Shown here: one piece after another, positions 5,569 through 8,129 of the stretch
Numbering within the stretch: position 1 is the stretch's first letter
Layout: each line of letters opens with the position of its first letter
Assembly (NCBI GenBank): GCA_022561735.1
Contig: JADFQR010000045.1
Span: 1-8,129 of the forward strand
Direction of reading: 5' to 3'
Source: Chloroflexota bacterium
GTDB lineage: Bacteria > Chloroflexota > Dehalococcoidia > UBA1151
DNA: 8,129 nucleotides
The notes under the pieces: generated by a model
The model's database searches: none
Told to the model about the DNA's origin: nothing
What the model saw: only the letters and a program-made list of their open reading frames with translations
Position numbers and translations under genes: made by a program

Positions 5569-5592
5569 GGTGTGAGTGCTAGCCCCCACACC
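5569..5592. promoter_or_regulatory. Imperfect 24-bp palindrome, operator candidate
   Basis: Two 12-nt halves (GGTGTGAGTGCT at 5569-5580 and its near-complement at 5581-5592) match at 10 of 12 symmetrical positions about 5580/5581. The half-site GTGTGnGnGCT appears a third time, inverted, at 5656-5666. Dyads of this kind suit dimeric HTH proteins, and the adjacent LuxR-type regulator is a candidate ligand. Binding is inferred only. Confidence 0.4.
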
Positions 5593-5666
5593 CCCCGGGC
5601 GGTGAACGCGTAGTGGCAGACCACGCGCGGATTCGCGTAACCGCCCGACTGTTCCAGCACTCACAC
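5570..5666. repeat. Nested inverted repeat, possible structured RNA or cruciform element
   Basis: An outer 11-bp perfect pair (GTGTGAGTGCT 5570-5580 with AGCACTCACAC 5656-5666) encloses an 8-bp perfect pair (CGGGCGGT 5596-5603 with ACCGCCCG 5640-5647). That in turn encloses short stems (CGCG 5607-5610 with 5626-5629; GTGG 5613-5616 with CCAC 5621-5624) around a CAGA tetraloop. All arms share nearly one centre (5618-5622), so the fold is a single long interrupted hairpin. CCAAT at 5564-5568 and ATTGG at 5677-5681 add a looser outermost pair. No known riboswitch class is recognised and no U-tract follows on either strand. It could be a leader RNA, a small RNA, a MITE remnant or an operator array. 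Confidence 0.55.
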
Positions 5667-5818
5667 AACTGACACGATTGGCTCAGTGCAATGACCCGCT
5701 CAGCTCAGGGGACGTTCAGATGACCGGTCCCTTGAACAGCCTGCCCTCTGCATAAGGGGCCGGAGAGCGGTAGGGCCCGGGTTGGCGGACCGGGGTCACA
5801 GAGAGGGGATCGGTAATC

Positions 5819-6550
5819 ATGAAGAGTCATAACCAGAAGACTTCTGTCCTGATCGCGGACGATCACGAGCTACTCAGGGAGAGCCTGACATTGATCCTTG
5901 GACGGGAGCCGTCGATAGATATCGTCGGCGCTGTTTCGGACGGTCACGCGCTCTTGAAAGCGGTTGCGACGCTACAGCCGGCCGTCGTGATGATGGACCT
6001 GGCGCTGCCCCGGATAAACGGCATCGAGGCGTCACGGCGGATTCGCGAGGCGGTACCGGGCACGGGCGTGATCATCCTTTCAGCGCACGATCGCGCCGAG
6101 TACATGAAAGAGTTCCTCAAGGAGGACTCCGCGGGCAAGGCCTACCTGCTTAAAGAGTCCCTGAACTCAACCCGTGACCTTGTTCGCACCATTCATGACG
6201 TGGCGGTCGGCAGGACGGTACTGGACCCGGTGATGGTGTCGAAGCTCACCTCGGCCCCCAACGTGCAGGTCAATTCGTCTTTGAAGGGACTCACGAGCCG
6301 GGAGTTGCAGGTCCTGTCCCACATGGCGCAGGCCAACAGCAATCGCTCAATCGCCGAGATTCTCTACATCCAGCCCCGGACCGTTGAGCACCACATCAGC
6401 AGCATCCTCGCCAAGCTGGGTTTCGATGCAAACGGGGAACTCCACGGACGTGTTCACGCCGTGTTGACCTACCTGGACGCCACCGGACAACTGCCCCTCA
6501 AGCGGCACGATCCAACCGCCCAGATCGACGAGCACGCGATCGCAGCGTAA
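5819..6550 (+). CDS. NarL/FixJ-family response regulator, LuxR-type DNA-binding
   Basis: A two-domain transcription regulator of 243 residues. The receiver domain (about 9-125) has the acidic pair D14-D15, phospho-acceptor D60 in MMDLALP, switch S88 in ILSAHD and the conserved K112 in AYLLKES. The output domain has the LuxR-type helix-turn-helix at about 158-201, running from LTSRELQVLSHMAQ through the recognition helix near RTVEHHISSILAKLGF. The final 30 or so residues form a tail beyond the HTH. ATG 5819 is preceded by GAGAGGGG about 10 nt upstream. It is divergent from the archaellum operon across a 437-nt gap and followed by its own terminator at 6602-6636, so it is monocistronic. No sensor kinase is visible. 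Control of the archaellum genes is suggested by position but not shown. Confidence 0.95.
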   Translation: MKSHNQKTSVLIADDHELLRESLTLILGREPSIDIVGAVSDGHALLKAVATLQPAVVMMDLALPRINGIEASRRIREAVPGTGVIILSAHDRAEYMKEFLKEDSAGKAYLLKESLNSTRDLVRTIHDVAVGRTVLDPVMVSKLTSAPNVQVNSSLKGLTSRELQVLSHMAQANSNRSIAEILYIQPRTVEHHISSILAKLGFDANGELHGRVHAVLTYLDATGQLPLKRHDPTAQIDEHAIAA

Positions 6551-6601
6551 GGACCTGTCCACCAACCCACAGCGGGTTACGCAGGGCATAGATGAAACTT
6601 G

Positions 6602-6636
6602 AAACCGCCGTCCGGGAATACCGGGCGGCGGTTTTT
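6602..6636 (+). terminator. Intrinsic terminator of the response regulator gene
   Basis: CCGCCGTCCGG at 6605-6615 pairs with CCGGGCGGCGG at 6621-6631 (10 Watson-Crick pairs plus one wobble) around a 5-nt loop, with AAA before and TTTTT (6632-6636) after. It lies about 50 nt past the regulator's stop and is a textbook intrinsic terminator on the plus strand. The A-run on the other side could allow some activity in reverse. Confidence 0.92.
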
Positions 6637-6759
6637 CGCGCAGGCCGGTGGGAGATTCATAAAGTCCCTGAACATTCGTCGGCGCAGATGTCCCGGTAGC
6701 GGTAGCCGGAACCCCGCGGCGAGGACCAAATCCTGTCAGCGCCAGGAAGGTCCGTGTCG

Positions 6760-6778
6760 TTCAGCGGATGCCGCTGAA
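6760..6778. promoter_or_regulatory. Perfect 8-bp dyad, unknown role
   Basis: TTCAGCGG at 6760-6767 and CCGCTGAA at 6771-6778 flank a 3-nt centre. It lies about 100 nt before the exported-protein gene. No T-run follows, so it is not an evident terminator. An operator for that gene is possible, but nothing else supports it. Confidence 0.35.
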
Positions 6779-6864
6779 TCCCATGAGGCCCGGAAACGTC
6801 ATACCTCCCTGTGATTCGCCGTGAATCCAGCGCGTCCGGGCGGTCCCGGGGGCGGTGGCGACCA

Positions 6865-6870
6865 TAGAAT
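6865..6870 (+). promoter_or_regulatory. Candidate -10 box for leaderless expression of the exported protein gene
   Basis: TAGAAT lies 6 nt before the ATG at 6877, so transcription would begin at or next to the A of the start codon. No SD sequence precedes this ATG, which agrees with a leaderless mRNA. No good -35 hexamer is seen 16-18 nt upstream, which weakens the call. Confidence 0.4.
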
Positions 6871-6876
6871 ATCTGA

Positions 6877-7470
6877 ATGATTTCGCTGCCAGTTCCACGC
6901 CCACGCCTGCTATTCGTGTCAGCCATCACGCTGTTTGTCGTACTTTTCGGCGCCGGATCTGACCGGGCCGCGGCGCACGGCGACGGCACCGAGATATTCC
7001 GTCAAACAAGCGGCCCGTACGTGATCGCCGTGCGAATTCTTCCGCTGCAACCGCTTGTGGGGCAACTCCACCTGACGGTCACTGTTGATCTTCTGGAGAC
7101 CGGAGAGCCGGTCGAGGACGCCCGCGTTAGTGTGACCGGCCGTATCCGTAATGGCGAAGTCGAGGCGATATACAGCCCCGGCCTCAATCTCCCGACAGCG
7201 CGCCGGTTTTACGATTCGAACTTCGATATCGACGATGGCGGGATCTGGGATTTTGAGGTCAAGGTAACCGGCGACGCCGGCGAGGGTAGCGTGGTGACGC
7301 CGGTTTCGATCGCACGACGAGTCCGGGGTGAATCTCTCGGAATACCGGGGACGATGATGTTCATCCTGGTCAGCGGCGCCCTGCTGGGCGGCGGCGCCTG
7401 GGTCACCTACACGGCAAGGAAGAATCAACGGATTCGCCGTGAGCGCGCCGAACGAGCGCGCGGGGCCTGA
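6877..7470 (+). CDS. Exported, C-terminally anchored beta-sandwich protein, FixH/YtkA/CopC-like candidate
   Basis: A 197-residue protein with a classical signal peptide (hydrophobic core about 11-27, likely signal peptidase I site after A33 in RAAA|HG). An exported domain (about 45-150) includes SGPYVIAVRILPLQPLVGQL, a Thr/Val strand, LLETGEPVEDARVSVTG and a GGIWDFEVKV strand. A transmembrane helix (about 156-178) and a very basic cytoplasmic tail (RKNQRIRRERAERAR) follow. The PY.v.v...P..p..G.l.l.v.v....G.pv.dA.V.v pattern resembles FixH/YtkA-like domains, seen in copper handling and cytochrome oxidase assembly. After cleavage the protein would start with His34, as in CopC-type copper sites. 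This is a resemblance recognised by eye, not a search hit. The gene stands alone: it lies behind a terminator and faces a convergent permease gene 59 nt away. Confidence 0.82.
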   Translation: MISLPVPRPRLLFVSAITLFVVLFGAGSDRAAAHGDGTEIFRQTSGPYVIAVRILPLQPLVGQLHLTVTVDLLETGEPVEDARVSVTGRIRNGEVEAIYSPGLNLPTARRFYDSNFDIDDGGIWDFEVKVTGDAGEGSVVTPVSIARRVRGESLGIPGTMMFILVSGALLGGGAWVTYTARKNQRIRRERAERARGA

Positions 7471-7494
7471 GAGACGGCGCAGAGGTAGAACATC

Positions 7495-7512
7495 CCGCCC
7501 CATGCCGGGCGG
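7495..7512. terminator. Weak GC hairpin between convergent genes
   Basis: CCGCCC at 7495-7500 pairs with GGGCGG at 7507-7512 around a 6-nt loop, in the 59-nt space between two converging stops (7470 and 7530). Its place suits a shared bidirectional terminator, but there is no T-run on either side. Confidence 0.4.
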
Positions 7513-7529
7513 AAGCACCTGGGGCGCAG

Positions 7530-8129
7530 TTACACGAGCAGCCGGCGACGCAGGAGATGGGTGGCGACCGGGTAGAACACGAGCGCCGCAACGATCAGGT
7601 ACAGCAATGACCAGAGCAGTCCCATGTGGAGATCGCCCGCGGCCAGGGCGCGCGCTATCCGTACCGGGTGCGTGAGCGGAAGCGACCAGGCGATCGGTTG
7701 AACCCAGCCCGGCAGCGTGCCTATCGGGAAGAAGGTCCCGCTGAAGAAGAACAGCGGGGTGCCGACCATCGTGAACACCAGGGTCAGCATGTGCGTGCTT
7801 GGCGCTATCGCGGCTGCGATCAACCCGAACCCGCCGAACATGAACCCGGTCAACAGTCCGATTCCAAGGATGCCGATGGCCCACGGTGATTCGACGAGGC
7901 CGATAGCCGTCGCAAACGCCAGCACTGCGGCCGTCGTCATCAAGGCGCGCGTCGCGCCCCACGTGATCTCCCCCAGCGCCAGCTCGCGCATCGAGACCGG
8001 CGCGGCGAGGATACTGTCGTAAATGCGGTTGGTCTGCAGCCGCCGGTACGCTCCCCATGAACACTCGAACAGCGCGTGCCACATGGCGTTGCCGACGATG
8101 ATTCCCGGCGCTACAAACACGGCGTACGT
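7530..8129 (-). CDS. ABC-2 type transporter permease (NodJ/drug-efflux-like), N-terminus beyond right edge
   Basis: The membrane component of an ABC exporter; its ATPase is not in the window but may lie beyond the right edge. About 199 C-terminal residues are visible, and the frame stays open to the edge, so the start is outside (the GTG at 8120 is internal). It begins YAVFVAPGIIVGNAM, then FECSWGAYRRLQTNRIYDSILAAPVS, the cytoplasmic segment with conserved (A/G)AP(V/I) typical of ABC-2 permeases. Hydrophobic helices follow (ALMTTAAVLAFATAIGL; AIGILGIGLLTGFMFGGFGLIAAAIA; MLTLVFTMVGTPLFFFSGTFFP; a final one near LLWSLLYLIVAALVFYPVA). FFFSGTFFPIGTLPGWVQPIAWSLPLTHPV is the family's hallmark near the C-terminus. 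The usual length is about 250-270, so roughly 60 residues are missing. The substrate is unknown. Confidence 0.92.
   Translation of the reverse strand, partial: TYAVFVAPGIIVGNAMWHALFECSWGAYRRLQTNRIYDSILAAPVSMRELALGEITWGATRALMTTAAVLAFATAIGLVESPWAIGILGIGLLTGFMFGGFGLIAAAIAPSTHMLTLVFTMVGTPLFFFSGTFFPIGTLPGWVQPIAWSLPLTHPVRIARALAAGDLHMGLLWSLLYLIVAALVFYPVATHLLRRRLLV

Larger units (their letters stand above)
5382..5818. promoter_or_regulatory. Divergent intergenic region between the archaellum operon and the response regulator
   Basis: A 437-nt gap without a convincing gene, from which the archaellin operon runs left and the regulator runs right, so it must hold both promoters unless other ones are used. 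On the minus strand a TATACG at 5428-5423 would place a start about 35 nt before the archaellin ATG, but no good -35 box is found. On the plus strand no clear sigma-70 pair is visible; a GAGAGGGG lies about 10 nt before the regulator's ATG. The centre (5570-5666) is a nested inverted repeat. Farther right, CCGGTCC at 5724-5730 and GGACCGG at 5787-5793 could pair in the regulator's leader. Confidence 0.6.
6551..6876. other. Non-coding gap between the response regulator and the exported protein gene
   Basis: Apart from the terminator at 6602-6636, a short perfect dyad at 6760-6778 and a -10-like element at 6865-6870, I see nothing in this 326-nt stretch. The open frames here overlap the terminator or run antisense and lack ribosome sites or recognisable protein character. 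Confidence 0.6.

Noticed and set aside
5227..5664. Minus-strand ORF across the divergent gap
   Set aside because: It overlaps the archaellin N-terminus in another frame, is Arg-rich and lacks a ribosome site or domain.
5570..5666. Insertion sequence or MITE
   Set aside because: The terminal arms are inverted, but I find no clear target-site duplication or second copy in the window; kept only as a possibility for the nested repeat.
5732..5756. TTGAAC...CATAAG as a sigma-70 promoter for the regulator
   Set aside because: The hexamers are only 13 nt apart, too short for a working promoter spacing, and the -10 match is poor.
6919..8082. 387-residue minus-strand ORF
   Set aside because: It spans two well-supported genes (the exported protein and the ABC-2 permease) in other frames; its Arg/His/Ala-rich composition is that of a GC-rich shadow frame.
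6877..8129. Exported protein and ABC-2 permease as one operon
   Set aside because: They are convergent, with stops 59 nt apart and a small hairpin between.

Overview
The window carries most of an archaellum (archaeal flagellum) operon in what looks like a bacterial genome. The GC content is high, TTG and GTG starts are common, Shine-Dalgarno sites are GGAG/GAGG-like, and a bacterial NarL/FixJ (LuxR-type) response regulator and a NodJ-like ABC-2 permease lie alongside. Archaellum clusters are known from the Chloroflexota. The regulator's AYLLKES context, the SD-led non-AUG starts and the archaellum genes together suggest that phylum, but this is inference from style, not a search result.

Reading leftward on the minus strand from 5381: a class III signal-peptide archaellin (4695-5381); a 47-residue ArlC-like coiled-coil micro-ORF with a TTG start (4494-4637); a 401-residue ArlC/ArlD-E fusion protein with six 14-residue repeats (3129-4334); ArlG (2456-2968, possibly starting at 2989); two paralogous ArlF-type proteins (1855-2385 and 1252-1788); the RecA/KaiC-like ATPase ArlH (430-1194); and the first 138 residues of the motor ATPase ArlI (416 to the left edge). 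The order matches archaeal arlB-C/D/E-F/G-H-I-J apart from G preceding F. ArlJ would be expected beyond the left edge. Intercistronic gaps are long for an operon (57-160 nt before arlH) and several hold perfect GC-rich hairpins, notably directly after the archaellin stop and between the adaptor and arlG.

A 437-nt gap (5382-5818) separates this operon from a divergent response regulator (5819-6550, plus strand), the obvious candidate for controlling it. In the middle of the gap is a nested inverted-repeat element (5570-5666) whose outer arm can pair either with a neighbouring half-site or with a distal one. It may be an operator array or an RNA switch. The regulator ends at a strong intrinsic terminator (6602-6636).

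The right part is unrelated to motility as far as can be seen. It has an exported, C-terminally anchored protein that may be a FixH/YtkA/CopC-like beta-sandwich with a predicted N-terminal His after signal cleavage (6877-7470, plus, possibly leaderless), and a convergent partial ABC-2 permease (7530 to the right edge, minus).

Inferred division of labour: ArlI/ArlH (with ArlJ off-window) power assembly and rotation, ArlF/ArlG form the extracytoplasmic stator side, the ArlC/D-E proteins form the cytoplasmic adaptor ring, archaellin builds the filament, and the response regulator may set expression.
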